DNA of 37,126 nt, from NCBI GenBank assembly GCA_001780165.1, contig MFFQ01000005.1:11566-48691 (forward strand), in the 5' to 3' direction. A program made the position numbers and the translations under genes. Source of the DNA: Candidatus Eisenbacteria bacterium RBG_16_71_46 (lineage in GTDB: Bacteria > Eisenbacteria > RBG-16-71-46). Shown here one piece after another: positions 23,162 to 31,970 of the stretch; the stretch's first letter is position 1; the number at the start of each line of letters is the position of its first letter. The notes beneath the pieces are model-generated. The model was not told the origin of the DNA, ran no database searches, and saw only the letters and a list, made by a program, of their open reading frames with translations.

Positions 23162-25540
23162 CTACCGGTCAGCCGGCCCAGCCTCGACGACGCCCCGGGG
23201 AAAGTCTAGCAGAAGCTCCGCGGCCGGAAGGCGCGGGTCCTCCACCCGTGCCCGCAGCGGGCCGGGCTCGGTGTGGGCGAAGCGCACCCAGCCGTCCGGT
23301 CCGGTCTCGAGCAGCAGGCTGCGGCCGAGCACCACCGCGGCTCCCGGCAGCGGTCTGCCGTCGGCGCGCACCCGGATCGAGTCCAGCGGCCAGTTCGCCG
23401 CGGGCGCCCACTCGCGCGCGAGCGCCAGAAACAACGCGTAGGCCTCCGCGCGCAGCGCCCCCGGCTGGAGTAGGCGCACTTCGGAGCGGGGGTCGTCCAC
23501 CCGCGCGGCGGAGATCGCGAGGGCGGGGCAGGAGGTCTGCTGCAGCGGGTACTGAGCGTCCTCGGCCGGGGCCGGCGCCGGGAGCCCGAGTGCGCCGAGC
23601 GTTCGCGCCGTGGCGTCGGCCCAACGGCGCCCCGCGGCGCTCGAGAAGTAGTAGCCGACGATCGGCGGTTCGGCGCGGTGCGCGATGCGCAGGAAGCGCT
23701 CGGCCCCGAACGCCTCGCTGATCTGTACGCGCTCGACGTCGGAGATCGCGAAGTCGCCCTCGCGCGTGAGGCGCACCTCGGCCCCCGCCGCGGTCAGGTA
23801 CCCGGCGAGGATGCGCGCCGCCGACAAGTTGAGCGACGCTCCACGCGTGCCGCTCGGCCCGACCCCACCGGCGTCGTCACCCCCGCCGTCGGGGTCGAGC
23901 ACGATGCGCCGCCCATGGAGCGCACCGTCGGCGATCGCCACCAGGCGCGGGGGCAGCGTGTCGTCGTCCCAGGGACGGTAGCCGGCCAGCGCCTGCACGC
24001 CGGGCCCGCCGCCCTCGCCCGCCCGCAGCACGGCGAAGCCGTCGCGGTTGAGCCACGACACGCGCGGCGCCGGCTCCTCGGTGCCGCGCACGCCGGCGAG
24101 CGGGGTTCCGTCCGGCATGGCGCGAGCGAAACCGGTCCAGACGCCGGGAGGCGGGGCCGCGGCGGAGCCCACCGCGAGCGTGGCGGTGACGCCCCCGGCG
24201 GCGGGTCGCGGCGCACCGGCCGGGGTCGCGAGCGCGGCGCGCACGACGGGACGTGGCGCGCCCTTGCGGAGCGGGGTGACGCGCAGGTAGGCCCACGCCG
24301 CGCCGTCGCGGGCGACGATCGCGGTGTCGGCGGGCGCGACGCCACGCGCGAGCGCGCGCAGGCGCAGCGGCAACGAATCGCGCAGTGCCAGGCCGAGGCG
24401 ATCGAACACCGCGACCCGCACCGCCACGAGCCCGCCCGCGGGGCCGGCGACACCGCGCGACGCGGCGGCGAGCCGCGCCGGGGCGCGGCGCACGGTGAAC
24501 GCGAGCCGTCGGGCGCGCGAGGTCCCCGCCCCGGCGCGGCGCACCTGGAGTTCCGCGACGTGGCGGCCCGCGGCCAGCGGCGCCGGCAACCACTCGAGCT
24601 CCTGGCCGCGGCGCTCAGCGGGGATCGCGGCGCCGTCCAGCTCGAGCCGGGCCTCGTCGAAGGCGCCCTCGATCCGGGCCGCGAGGCGCGGGGCGGCGAT
24701 CTCGTCGAACAGCGTGTCGGAAACGGACCCGGGCGTGCCCAGCGCGACGAAGCGCGCGATGCGCGGCGCGCCCCGGGAGAAGTAGTGGGCGATGCCGAGC
24801 AACAGCGCTTCGGCCTCGAGCCGTTGCTTGGCCGCGAGCGCCAGGCGCGATTCGACATCGGGGTTCGTGATGTAGCTCGACTCGGTGAGGAGCGCCGGCG
24901 CCTCGCTGCCGCGCAGCACGAAGTAGTTCCCGGGCACGATCCGCTGGGCGCGGATGCCGAGGTTGCGCACCAGGAAGCGGTGCACGCTCTCCGCCGCCTC
25001 GAGCGAGGGCCCCTCGTCGCCGAGCTTGTAGTAGGTCTGCGTCTCGTTGACGTCGTGCGCCCCGCGCGCGTCGGCGTTGTGGTGGATCGAAACGAAGAGG
25101 TCCGGCGCGAACGCGTTGGCGATGCGCACGCGCTCGGCGAGGTCGGAGCGGAGCGAGCTGTCGGCCGGGGAAAGAAAGTCGCGGTCGTCGGTGCGCGTCA
25201 TGCGCACCTCGGCGCCGCGCGCCTCGAGCAGCCCCCGCAGAAAGAGCGCGACGCCGAGGTTGACCTCGGCCTCGGTGAGGCCGCCCACGCCCAGCGCTCC
25301 GCGAAAGATGCCGCCGTGACCGGGGTCGAGCACGATGCGCCGCCCGGCGAGTGCCGCCGAGTCGGCCGCGGCGAGCGCGTCCACGCGACGGTCGTAGCCC
25401 GGCAGCGGGCGGGTCGCGGCGGAACGCGGAGGGCCCGGCGAGACGGCGGCGCAACCCCCGAGGGCCAGCGCCGCGAGCAGCGCGGCCGGCGTCCGCACGG
25501 AGCGGAACGCCCGCATCCCTGCGACCGTGCCCCGGATCAT
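23162..25540 (-). CDS. Lipoprotein N-acetylmuramoyl-L-alanine amidase with a second, catalytically dead amidase domain
   Basis: The protein has 792 residues. It has a lipoprotein signal with LGGC (Cys30), or Cys22 if the ATG at 25516 is used. Amidase_3 domain 1 (about 68-256) has zinc and catalytic residues in place: LDPGHGG (His75), GLTEAEVNL (Glu90), VSIHHNA (His153) and LLTESSYITNPD (Glu220). A beta-rich linker (about 260-540) follows. Domain 2 (about 544-710) aligns to domain 1 (RRIVLDPDGGG, GASLNLSAARILAGYLTAAGAEVRLTREGDF) but has Gly552, Gly567, Ala620 and Ser677 at those four sites. The last 80 residues look Ig- or carboxypeptidase-regulatory-like. The role is cleavage of peptidoglycan stem peptides at division or remodelling; domain 2 probably binds or regulates. 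Confidence 0.9.
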   Translation of the reverse strand: MIRGTVAGMRAFRSVRTPAALLAALALGGCAAVSPGPPRSAATRPLPGYDRRVDALAAADSAALAGRRIVLDPGHGGIFRGALGVGGLTEAEVNLGVALFLRGLLEARGAEVRMTRTDDRDFLSPADSSLRSDLAERVRIANAFAPDLFVSIHHNADARGAHDVNETQTYYKLGDEGPSLEAAESVHRFLVRNLGIRAQRIVPGNYFVLRGSEAPALLTESSYITNPDVESRLALAAKQRLEAEALLLGIAHYFSRGAPRIARFVALGTPGSVSDTLFDEIAAPRLAARIEGAFDEARLELDGAAIPAERRGQELEWLPAPLAAGRHVAELQVRRAGAGTSRARRLAFTVRRAPARLAAASRGVAGPAGGLVAVRVAVFDRLGLALRDSLPLRLRALARGVAPADTAIVARDGAAWAYLRVTPLRKGAPRPVVRAALATPAGAPRPAAGGVTATLAVGSAAAPPPGVWTGFARAMPDGTPLAGVRGTEEPAPRVSWLNRDGFAVLRAGEGGGPGVQALAGYRPWDDDTLPPRLVAIADGALHGRRIVLDPDGGGDDAGGVGPSGTRGASLNLSAARILAGYLTAAGAEVRLTREGDFAISDVERVQISEAFGAERFLRIAHRAEPPIVGYYFSSAAGRRWADATARTLGALGLPAPAPAEDAQYPLQQTSCPALAISAARVDDPRSEVRLLQPGALRAEAYALFLALAREWAPAANWPLDSIRVRADGRPLPGAAVVLGRSLLLETGPDGWVRFAHTEPGPLRARVEDPRLPAAELLLDFPRGVVEAGPADR

Positions 25541-25751
25541 GGTGACGGCACTCTAGCACCCCCTTCGCGCGGGCGGCAACCTGTGCCGTTGGAATCATTT
25601 GCCTTGCCTCGCCTCGCTCGCGCGTGCTAGCTGTACGGGCTTGGCAATGCCCTCTCGGAAGGCCCGAGGGGACGGGCGCGGACGGCCCGCGGCGGCGCGG
25701 CGCCCCGGCACGCCCCGGCCGCGTTTCATCTTCGGCACACAGGAGATCCAC
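25541..25751. promoter_or_regulatory. Divergent intergenic region between the amidase gene and livK
   Basis: The two transcripts start back to back here. On the plus strand TTGCCT (25604-25609) and TAGCTG (25628-25633, preceded by TGC) are a weak promoter candidate. A hairpin with arms CCCTCTCGG (25650-25658) and CCGAGGG (25664-25670) lies in the livK leader. AGGAG at 25741-25745 is the livK ribosome-binding site. I could not identify a convincing operator or a minus-strand promoter. Confidence 0.4.
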
Positions 25752-26960
25752 ATGACCTCGCGCATTCGGCTGCGGCCTGCCCTCGGGGGCGTCCTGGCCA
25801 TCACGTTGCTCGCGCTGGGGTGCGGCGGCTCGACCCAGGATGAGCTGGTCATCGGCGAGTACGGTTCGCTGAGCGGCAACGACGCCACCTTCGGCCAGTC
25901 CACCAAGAACGGCGTCGAGCTGGCGCTGGACGAGCTCAAGGCGGCGAAGGACGGCAAGATCGGCGGGCTCCGCGTGCGGATCGTGGTCGAGGACGACCAG
26001 GGCCGACCGGAGGAGGCCGCGACCGCGGTGCAGAAGCTGATCAACCAGGATCGCGTGTGCGCGGTTCTGGGCGAGGTCGCCTCCTCGCGCAGCCTCGCCG
26101 CCGCGCCGATCAGCCAGGCCGCGGGGGTGCCGATGATCTCGCCGTCGTCCACCAATCCGCGCGTGACCCAGGTCGGCGACTACATCTTCCGCATGTGCTT
26201 CATCGATCCCTTTCAGGGCACGGTGATGGCCAAGTTCGCCGCTCAGAACCTCGGGCTCAAGCGGGTCGCGATCCTCAAGGACGTCCGCAACGACTACAGC
26301 GTCGGCCTCGCCCAATTCTATGCTGACGCCTTCGTCAAGCTCGGCGGCCAGATCGTCGGCGAGCAGGCCTACAGCGCAGGCGACCAGGACTTCCGCGCCC
26401 AGCTCACCAACGTCAAGGGCAAGAATCCGCAGGCGATCTTCGTCCCCGGCTACTACACCGAGGTCGGGCTGATCGCGCGCCAGGCCCGCGAGCTGGGGAT
26501 CACCGTGCCCCTGCTCGGCGGCGACGGCTGGGAGAGCGACCAGCTGCTCGAGATCGGCGGCCCCGCGCTCAACGGCTGTTACTACTCGAACCACTTCTCG
26601 GTGGACAATCCCGATCCGCGGCTGCAGTCGTTCCTCAAGGCCTACCGCGCCAAGTACGGCGCCGACCCGGACGCCATTGGGGGCCTGGCCTACGACGCCG
26701 CCAACGTGCTGTTCCTCTCGATGGACAAGCTCGCCACCGAGAACGCGGAGACGTTCAAGGGTCTGGGCTCCGCAGCCGCCGGGAGCGACGCCCGGCGCGC
26801 CGCGACCACCCGGCTGCGCGAGATCATCGCCAGCACCCGGGACTACCCGGGGGTGACCGGGACCATCACCCTCGACGCCAACCGCAACGCCCGCAAGCCG
26901 GCGGTGGTGATCGAGATCAAGGACGGCAAGAAGGTCTACAACACCACTATCAACCCCTGA
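25752..26960 (+). CDS. livK: Branched-chain amino acid ABC transporter, substrate-binding lipoprotein
   Basis: The 402-residue protein has a lipoprotein-like signal ending ALGC (Cys24; the -3 residue is Ala rather than the usual Leu, so lipidation is likely but not certain). The type 1 binding fold follows, with IGEYGSLSGNDATFGQSTKNGVELALDEL, VVEDDQGRPEEAATAVQKLI, SPSSTNPRVTQVGDYIFRMCF and QDFRAQLTNVKGKNPQAIFVPGYYTEVGLIARQAREL. The specificity (Leu/Ile/Val or another amide or amino acid) cannot be fixed from sequence alone. It is the first gene of a complete livKHMGF operon; livH starts four bases after the stop. The start at 25752 is chosen for AGGAG upstream. Confidence 0.94.
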   Translation: MTSRIRLRPALGGVLAITLLALGCGGSTQDELVIGEYGSLSGNDATFGQSTKNGVELALDELKAAKDGKIGGLRVRIVVEDDQGRPEEAATAVQKLINQDRVCAVLGEVASSRSLAAAPISQAAGVPMISPSSTNPRVTQVGDYIFRMCFIDPFQGTVMAKFAAQNLGLKRVAILKDVRNDYSVGLAQFYADAFVKLGGQIVGEQAYSAGDQDFRAQLTNVKGKNPQAIFVPGYYTEVGLIARQARELGITVPLLGGDGWESDQLLEIGGPALNGCYYSNHFSVDNPDPRLQSFLKAYRAKYGADPDAIGGLAYDAANVLFLSMDKLATENAETFKGLGSAAAGSDARRAATTRLREIIASTRDYPGVTGTITLDANRNARKPAVVIEIKDGKKVYNTTINP

Positions 26961-26963
26961 TCC

Positions 26964-27866
26964 GTGGCCGAGTTCTTCCAGCAGCTCGTGAACGGGATCA
27001 CCTGGGGCAGCGTGTACGCCCTCATCGCCCTGGGCTACACGATGGTCTATGGCATCCTCAAGCTGATCAACTTCGCCCACGGCGACGTCTACATGCTGGG
27101 CGCGTTCTTCGCCTACTACTCCGCCCGCTGGCTCGGAGTGGCGGAGCATCCCACGCCGCTCCACGCGCTGGGGGTGCTGTTGCTGGCGATGGCCGGCTGC
27201 GCGGTGGTGGGGATCGTCATCGAGCGCGCCGCCTACAAGCCGGTGCGGCGCTCCTCGCGACTCGCGGCGCTGATCACGGCGATCGGGGTCTCCCTGCTCC
27301 TGGAGAACGCGGGCATCCTGATCTTCGGCCCGGATCCCAAGTTCTTCCCCCAGATCATCCCGTCCACCAACATCGCGCTCGGCGGCGGCGTGACGATCTC
27401 GAACCAGCAGGTCATCATCCTGGTCGTCTCGGTCGTGCTCATGATCGGCCTGCGCTTCATCGTCCTCAAGACGCGGGTCGGCAAGGCGATGCAGGCGGTG
27501 TCGCACAACCACACCGCGGCGGCGTTGATGGGGATCTCGGTGGACCGCATCATCACCTTCACCTTCATGATCGGCTCGATGCTCGCCGCCGCGGCGGGCG
27601 TGCTCGTCGCCCTGCAGAACCCCAAGATCGAGCCGCTCATGGGGATCATGCCCGGGCTCAAGGCGTTCGTCGCCGCGGTGCTCGGGGGGATCGGCAACAT
27701 CCCGGGTGCGGTGATCGGCGGCCTGATCATGGGGATCGCCGAGGTGATGGTCGTCGGCTATCTCTCACCCACCTACCGCGACGCCATCGCGTTCGTGCTC
27801 CTCATCGTCATCCTGCTGGTGCGCCCCGCCGGCATCCTCGGCCGCAACGTCGCCGAGAAGGTCTGA
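26964..27866 (+). CDS. livH: Branched-chain amino acid ABC transporter permease LivH
   Basis: This 300-residue inner-membrane permease has about eight hydrophobic segments. Family motifs are NGITWGSVYALIALGYTMVYGILKLINFAHGDVYMLGAF at the N-terminus and the loop for ATPase contact KAFVAAVLGGIGNIPGAVIGGLIMG near the end. It forms the membrane pore with LivM. The start is GTG, immediately after livK. Confidence 0.96.
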   Translation: MAEFFQQLVNGITWGSVYALIALGYTMVYGILKLINFAHGDVYMLGAFFAYYSARWLGVAEHPTPLHALGVLLLAMAGCAVVGIVIERAAYKPVRRSSRLAALITAIGVSLLLENAGILIFGPDPKFFPQIIPSTNIALGGGVTISNQQVIILVVSVVLMIGLRFIVLKTRVGKAMQAVSHNHTAAALMGISVDRIITFTFMIGSMLAAAAGVLVALQNPKIEPLMGIMPGLKAFVAAVLGGIGNIPGAVIGGLIMGIAEVMVVGYLSPTYRDAIAFVLLIVILLVRPAGILGRNVAEKV

Positions 27867-27867
27867 C

Positions 27868-28851
27868 GTGAAGCGCGCGGCCTGGTTGTTCGGCACGCTG
27901 GCGGGGCTGTTACTGCTCGACGTGCTGCTACCGCGGCTGCTCAACCCCTACCTGCGCCAGGTGGCGGTGCTGTGCGGGATCAACGTCATTCTCGCGGTGT
28001 CGCTCAACCTCATCAACGGCTTCACCGGCCAGTTCTCGATCGGCCACGCCGGTTTCATGGCGATCGGGGCCTACGGTTCGGCGATGTTCTCGCTGCACGT
28101 CGGCGAGCGCTGGGTGTCCGCTCTGGCGGGGCTCGGCATCCCGGCGGTGATCGCCGCGGGGTTCGCGCTGTTCGTGGCGCTGCTGCTCGGCGGCGTGCTC
28201 GCCGCGATCGCCGGCTACCTGGTGGGACTCCCCTCGTTGCGCCTGCGCGGCGACTACCTCGCGATCGTCACCCTGGGCTTCGGCGAGATCATCCGCGTCC
28301 TGATCACCAACATCGACGCGGTCGGCGCCTCGCGCGGCCTGCCCGGCATCCCGCCATGGGCGAACTTCTTCTGGGTGGGACTGGGCGTGGCGGCGGCGAT
28401 CGTGCTCTCGGTGCACCTCGCGCGCAGCACCCACGGGCGCGCGCTGTTCGCGATCCGCGACGACGAGGTGGCGGCGGAGGCGCTGGGGGTGGACACCACG
28501 TCCTACAAGGTGCTCGCCTTCGTGATCGGGGCGTTCTTCGCGGGGATCGCGGGTGGGCTGTTCGCCCACTACCTCTCGTACCTCAATCCCAATTCCTTCA
28601 CCTTCATCAAGAGCATCGAGGTCATCGCCATGGTCGTGCTCGGCGGCATGGGCAGCATCACCGGCTCGGTCATCGCGGCGATCCTGCTCACGATCCTGCC
28701 CGAAGTGCTGCGTCCGGTGAAGGACCTGCGCATGATCATCTACTCGCTCATGCTCGTCATTCTCATGATCACCCGACCGCAGGGGCTGCTCGGCGACCGC
28801 GAGCTGAACCTGCGGCGGCTGTGGCGCCGCGCCGCCCCCGGGACCCCATGA
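27868..28851 (+). CDS. livM: Branched-chain amino acid ABC transporter permease LivM
   Basis: This 327-residue permease has about nine hydrophobic segments. Motifs are [50 protein letters not shown] and [30 protein letters not shown] start one base after livH; its TGA is overlapped by the livG ATG (ATGA). Confidence 0.96.
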   Translation: MKRAAWLFGTLAGLLLLDVLLPRLLNPYLRQVAVLCGINVILAVSLNLINGFTGQFSIGHAGFMAIGAYGSAMFSLHVGERWVSALAGLGIPAVIAAGFALFVALLLGGVLAAIAGYLVGLPSLRLRGDYLAIVTLGFGEIIRVLITNIDAVGASRGLPGIPPWANFFWVGLGVAAAIVLSVHLARSTHGRALFAIRDDEVAAEALGVDTTSYKVLAFVIGAFFAGIAGGLFAHYLSYLNPNSFTFIKSIEVIAMVVLGGMGSITGSVIAAILLTILPEVLRPVKDLRMIIYSLMLVILMITRPQGLLGDRELNLRRLWRRAAPGTP

Positions 28852-29645
28852 GCCTCGACGCCCTGCTCGAGCTGGACCGCATCACCATGCAGTTCGGCGG
28901 CCTCAAGGCGGTCGCCGAGCTCGAGCTGCAGGTGGGGCGCGGCGAGCTGGTCGGGCTGATCGGTCCGAATGGGGCCGGCAAGACCACCGTGTTCAACCTC
29001 ATCACCGGGGTCTACGCGCCGACCGTGGGGCGCATCCTGTTCGACGGCCGCCCGATCCAGGGCCTGCGGCCGCACGCCATCGCGCGCCGCGGAATCACGC
29101 GCACGTTCCAGAACATCCGGCTGTTCGCCTCGCGCACTTGTCGCGACAACGTGTGCATCGCCGCGCACCAGCACGCCACGGCCGGCCTGGTGGACGCGGT
29201 GCTGTGCACCGCGCGTTTCGAGCAGGACGAGCGCGCGATGCAGACGCAGGCCACCGAGCTGCTCGGGACCATGGGGCTCTCGGCCTGGGCCGACACGCGC
29301 GCCTCGGACCTGCCCTACGGCCAGCAGCGACGGCTCGAGATCGCCCGGGCGCTGGCCGGGCGTCCGCAGCTGCTGCTGCTCGACGAGCCCGCCGCCGGGC
29401 TCAATCCGCAGGAGACCGAAGACCTCATGCGCCTGATCCAGGAGATCCGCGAGCGATTCGCGCTCACCATCCTGCTCATCGAGCACGACATGCGCGTGGT
29501 CATGGGGATCTGCGGGCGGATCGCGGTGCTCGACTACGGGGTCAAGATCGCCGAGGGCACGCCCGCCCAGATCCGCACCGACCCGCGCGTGATCGAGGCC
29601 TACCTCGGCGAGGAGGTCCCCGCCGACCTCGGGGCGGAGGGCTAG
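28848..29645 (+). CDS. livG: Branched-chain amino acid ABC transporter ATP-binding protein LivG
   Basis: The protein has 265 residues. Walker A is GPNGAGKTT, the Q-loop segment is [11 protein letters not shown], the signature is [15 protein letters not shown] (the LivG variant of LSGGQ), Walker B is [13 protein letters not shown], and the H-loop is LIEHDM. The C-terminal VIEAYLGEE is typical of LivG. It pairs with LivF to power the LivHM pore. Confidence 0.96.
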   Translation: MSLDALLELDRITMQFGGLKAVAELELQVGRGELVGLIGPNGAGKTTVFNLITGVYAPTVGRILFDGRPIQGLRPHAIARRGITRTFQNIRLFASRTCRDNVCIAAHQHATAGLVDAVLCTARFEQDERAMQTQATELLGTMGLSAWADTRASDLPYGQQRRLEIARALAGRPQLLLLDEPAAGLNPQETEDLMRLIQEIRERFALTILLIEHDMRVVMGICGRIAVLDYGVKIAEGTPAQIRTDPRVIEAYLGEEVPADLGAEG

Positions 29646-29649
29646 AGGA

Positions 29650-30354
29650 ATGCTCGAAGTCGAGGACCTCGACGTTTACTACGGCGCGGTGCACGCGCTG
29701 AAGGGGGTCTCGGTGCGCGCCGAGGCGGGCGAGATCGTCACGCTCATCGGCGCCAACGGCGCGGGCAAGACCACGCTGCTGCGCTCGATCTCGGGCCTGA
29801 TCCCCGCGCGCTCCGGGCGCGTGACATTCGAGGGCCGCGATATCACCCGCATGCCGCCGCACGAGATCGTCGGCCTCGGCGTGTCGCAATCGCCCGAGGG
29901 CCGGATGGTGTTCGCCAACCTCTCGGTCGCGGACAACCTCGAGCTCGGCGCCTACCGGCGCCGCGACCGCGCCGCCATCCGCGAGGATCGCGACGAGGTC
30001 TACCGGCTGTTTCCGCGCCTGCTCGAGCGGCGCGGCCAGAGCGCGGGGACGCTCTCGGGCGGCGAGCAGCAGATGCTCGCGATCGGCCGCGCGCTGATGT
30101 CGCGACCGCGCCTGCTGCTGCTCGACGAGCCCTCGCTCGGCCTCGCGCCGCTGCTGGTGCGCGAGATCTTCCGCACGCTGCGCGAGATCAACGCGCGCGG
30201 CATGACCGTGCTGCTGGTGGAGCAGAACGCGCACATGGCGCTCTCGATCGCCGGGCGCGGCTACGTGCTCGAGACCGGGCGGGTGCGCATCGAGGCCCGC
30301 TGCGCGGAGTTGCTGAAGAACGAGGAAGTCCGCCAAGCCTACCTCGGCGGGTAG
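29650..30354 (+). CDS. livF: Branched-chain amino acid ABC transporter ATP-binding protein LivF
   Basis: The protein has 234 residues. It has LEVEDLDVYYGAVHALKGVS at the start, Walker A GANGAGKTT, signature LSGGEQQMLAIGRALMSRP, Walker B LLLLDEPSLGLAP, the VEQNAHMAL H-loop region and the family's C-terminal VRQAYLGG. It starts four bases after livG and is the last gene of the operon. Its TAG stop forms the beginning of a hairpin. Confidence 0.96.
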   Translation: MLEVEDLDVYYGAVHALKGVSVRAEAGEIVTLIGANGAGKTTLLRSISGLIPARSGRVTFEGRDITRMPPHEIVGLGVSQSPEGRMVFANLSVADNLELGAYRRRDRAAIREDRDEVYRLFPRLLERRGQSAGTLSGGEQQMLAIGRALMSRPRLLLLDEPSLGLAPLLVREIFRTLREINARGMTVLLVEQNAHMALSIAGRGYVLETGRVRIEARCAELLKNEEVRQAYLGG

Positions 30355-30386
30355 GCTCCGTCCGCAGGCCTCTGCGGACGGAACCT
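30353..30386 (+). terminator. Hairpin at the end of the liv operon
   Basis: Arms 30353-30367 and 30372-30386 pair over 15 bases with one mismatch around a 4-base loop. The left arm starts inside the livF TAG stop, and the first eleven bases from the stop (TAGGCTCCGTC) are identical to those at the recX stop (6438-6448). No T-run follows, so it may be a dispersed palindromic repeat serving as a terminator or 3' protector. Confidence 0.6.
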
Positions 30387-30403
30387 GGTGGGTCCCCGGC
30401 GGC

Positions 30404-30433
30404 TCGACCCGGCGCACGGTCTGGCCCTAGAAT
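30404..30433 (+). promoter_or_regulatory. Candidate promoter of selA, possibly near-leaderless
   Basis: TAGAAT at 30428-30433 is a good -10 hexamer; TCGACC at 30404-30409, 18 bases upstream, is a fair -35. The ATG at 30444 lies 10 bases after the hexamer and no ribosome-binding site precedes it, which would fit a leaderless or almost leaderless mRNA. Confidence 0.35.
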
Positions 30434-30443
30434 GCCTCCGCTC

Positions 30444-31856
30444 ATGAGCGCTCCCGCCCCCAAGCCCCTGCGCACCCTGCCCGCGGTCGAGACCCTGCTG
30501 CGCCACCCGGCGCTCGGTCCGGCCCTGGCGGCGCTGCCGCGTTCGCTGGTGGTGGAGGCGGTGCGCGCCGAGATCGCGGCCGAGCGCGCGCGACTGCGGC
30601 GCGCGGGGGGCGCCGCGGCGGCGCCCGAAGCGCTGGCCGGAGGCGCGGCGGCGCGCGCGCTCGCCGCGGGGCGCCCGATGCTGCGCCGGGTGCTCAACGC
30701 CACCGGCGTCGTGCTCCATACCAACCTCGGGCGGGCCCCGCTCTCGGCGGCGGCGCGGCGCGCGGTGGAGGAGGTGGCCCGCGGCTATTCCAGCCTCGAG
30801 TACGACCTCGTTACCGGACGCCGCGGGGATCGCGGCATCGGGGTCGAGCGCTGGCTCACCCGCCTCACCGGCGCCGAGGCGGCGCTGGTGGTGAACAACG
30901 GGGCGGCCGCGATCCTGCTCGCTCTCGCGGCGCTGGCCACGGGCCGCACGGTGATCGTCTCGCGCGGCGAGCTGGTGGAGATCGGCGGCTCGTTCCGCAT
31001 CCCCGAGATCATGGAGCGCAGCGGCGCCCGGCTGGCCGAAGTGGGCACGACCAACCGCACGCACCTGCGCGATTACGAGCGTGCGCTCGAGCGCCACGGC
31101 GACACCGCGGCGATCCTGCGCGTCCACCCCAGCAACTTCCGCCTGGCCGGCTTCACCACCCGCCCCACGCTCGCCGAGCTGGCACGGCTCGCCCATCGCC
31201 GCCGCGTCCTGCTCATCGAGGACCTGGGCAGCGGGGCCCTGGTCGACCTCGCGCCCTTCGGTCTCGAATCCGAGCCCACCGTGAGAGAAAGTTTGACCGC
31301 GGGATGCGACGTCGTTACCTTCTCCGGCGACAAACTGCTCGGTGCCACCCAGGCCGGGCTGATCCTCGGCGGCAAGGGCCCCCTGGGGCGCATCCGGCGC
31401 GACTCCCTGGCCCGAGCCCTACGCGTGGACAAGCTGACCCTGGCGGCGCTGGAAGCGACGCTGCCCGAATACGTCGACCCGGAGCGGGCGGCGCGGGACA
31501 TTCCCGCCCTGGCGATGCTTCACGCGGACGAGGCGGCCCTGGAGCGCCGCGCGGGAGTGCTCGCCGAGCGCCTCGAGCGGGCGCTGCCCGGGGCGCGGGC
31601 GCGGGTGGCGCGGGGGGCTGGAGAGGTCGGGGGAGGCGCGCTGCCGCTTCAGCGGCTGCCTGGATGGGTGGTGAGCCTGGAGTGGCCCGGCCGCAGCGCC
31701 GGGGATCTCGAGGCCCTGGCGCGAAGCGCCGAGCCGCCCGTGATCGGGTACATTCGTGGGGGGAAGTTGAGACTGGATGTTCGCACGCTGACCGACGACG
31801 ATGCCCTCGCGGCGGCGGAGGCCCTGGGACGGGCCGCCGGCCACCCGGGTGCGTAG
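30444..31856 (+). CDS. selA: L-seryl-tRNA(Sec) selenium transferase
   Basis: The 470-residue, PLP-dependent enzyme converts Ser-tRNA(Sec) to Sec-tRNA(Sec) with selenophosphate. Family motifs are LRTLPAVETLLRHP, VLNATGVVLHTNLGRAPLS, GYSSLEYDLVTGRRGDRG, VNNGAAAILLAL, SRGELVEIGGSFRIPEIMERSGARLAEVGTTNRTH, and the PLP lysine Lys297 in TFSGDKLLGATQAG. The C-terminal domain is complete. ATG at 30444 is preferred over 30432 because the upstream ATG overlaps a probable -10 element and family proteins begin close to LRxLPxV. selB, selD and tRNA-Sec are not in this window, and I saw no gene with an obvious in-frame UGA. Confidence 0.95.
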   Translation: MSAPAPKPLRTLPAVETLLRHPALGPALAALPRSLVVEAVRAEIAAERARLRRAGGAAAAPEALAGGAAARALAAGRPMLRRVLNATGVVLHTNLGRAPLSAAARRAVEEVARGYSSLEYDLVTGRRGDRGIGVERWLTRLTGAEAALVVNNGAAAILLALAALATGRTVIVSRGELVEIGGSFRIPEIMERSGARLAEVGTTNRTHLRDYERALERHGDTAAILRVHPSNFRLAGFTTRPTLAELARLAHRRRVLLIEDLGSGALVDLAPFGLESEPTVRESLTAGCDVVTFSGDKLLGATQAGLILGGKGPLGRIRRDSLARALRVDKLTLAALEATLPEYVDPERAARDIPALAMLHADEAALERRAGVLAERLERALPGARARVARGAGEVGGGALPLQRLPGWVVSLEWPGRSAGDLEALARSAEPPVIGYIRGGKLRLDVRTLTDDDALAAAEALGRAAGHPGA

Positions 31857-31883
31857 GCGGTAGCGGGTGAGGGGAGTCGAAGA

Positions 31884-31901
31884 GACGTACGGCCGTACGT
31901 C
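31884..31901. promoter_or_regulatory. 18-bp perfect palindrome upstream of smc
   Basis: GACGTACGGCCGTACGTC is perfectly self-complementary and is flanked by direct repeats GTCGAAGA at 31876-31883 and 31899-31906. It lies 27 bases after selA and 70 bases before the smc ATG. The symmetry is that of an operator for a dimeric repressor, but no regulator can be named. Confidence 0.45.
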
Positions 31902-31917
31902 GAAGACACGCGCGGTC

Positions 31918-31946
31918 GGCGCCGCCCCCGAGCGGGGCGCGGCGCC
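31918..31946 (+). terminator. GC-rich hairpin between selA and smc
   Basis: GGCGCCGCCCC near 31918-31928 pairs with GGGGCGCGGCGCC at 31934-31946, with a small bulge. It could end the selA transcript or lie in the smc leader. No T-run follows. Confidence 0.35.
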
Positions 31947-31970
31947 TCCGCCGATGACGAGGTGACAGGG

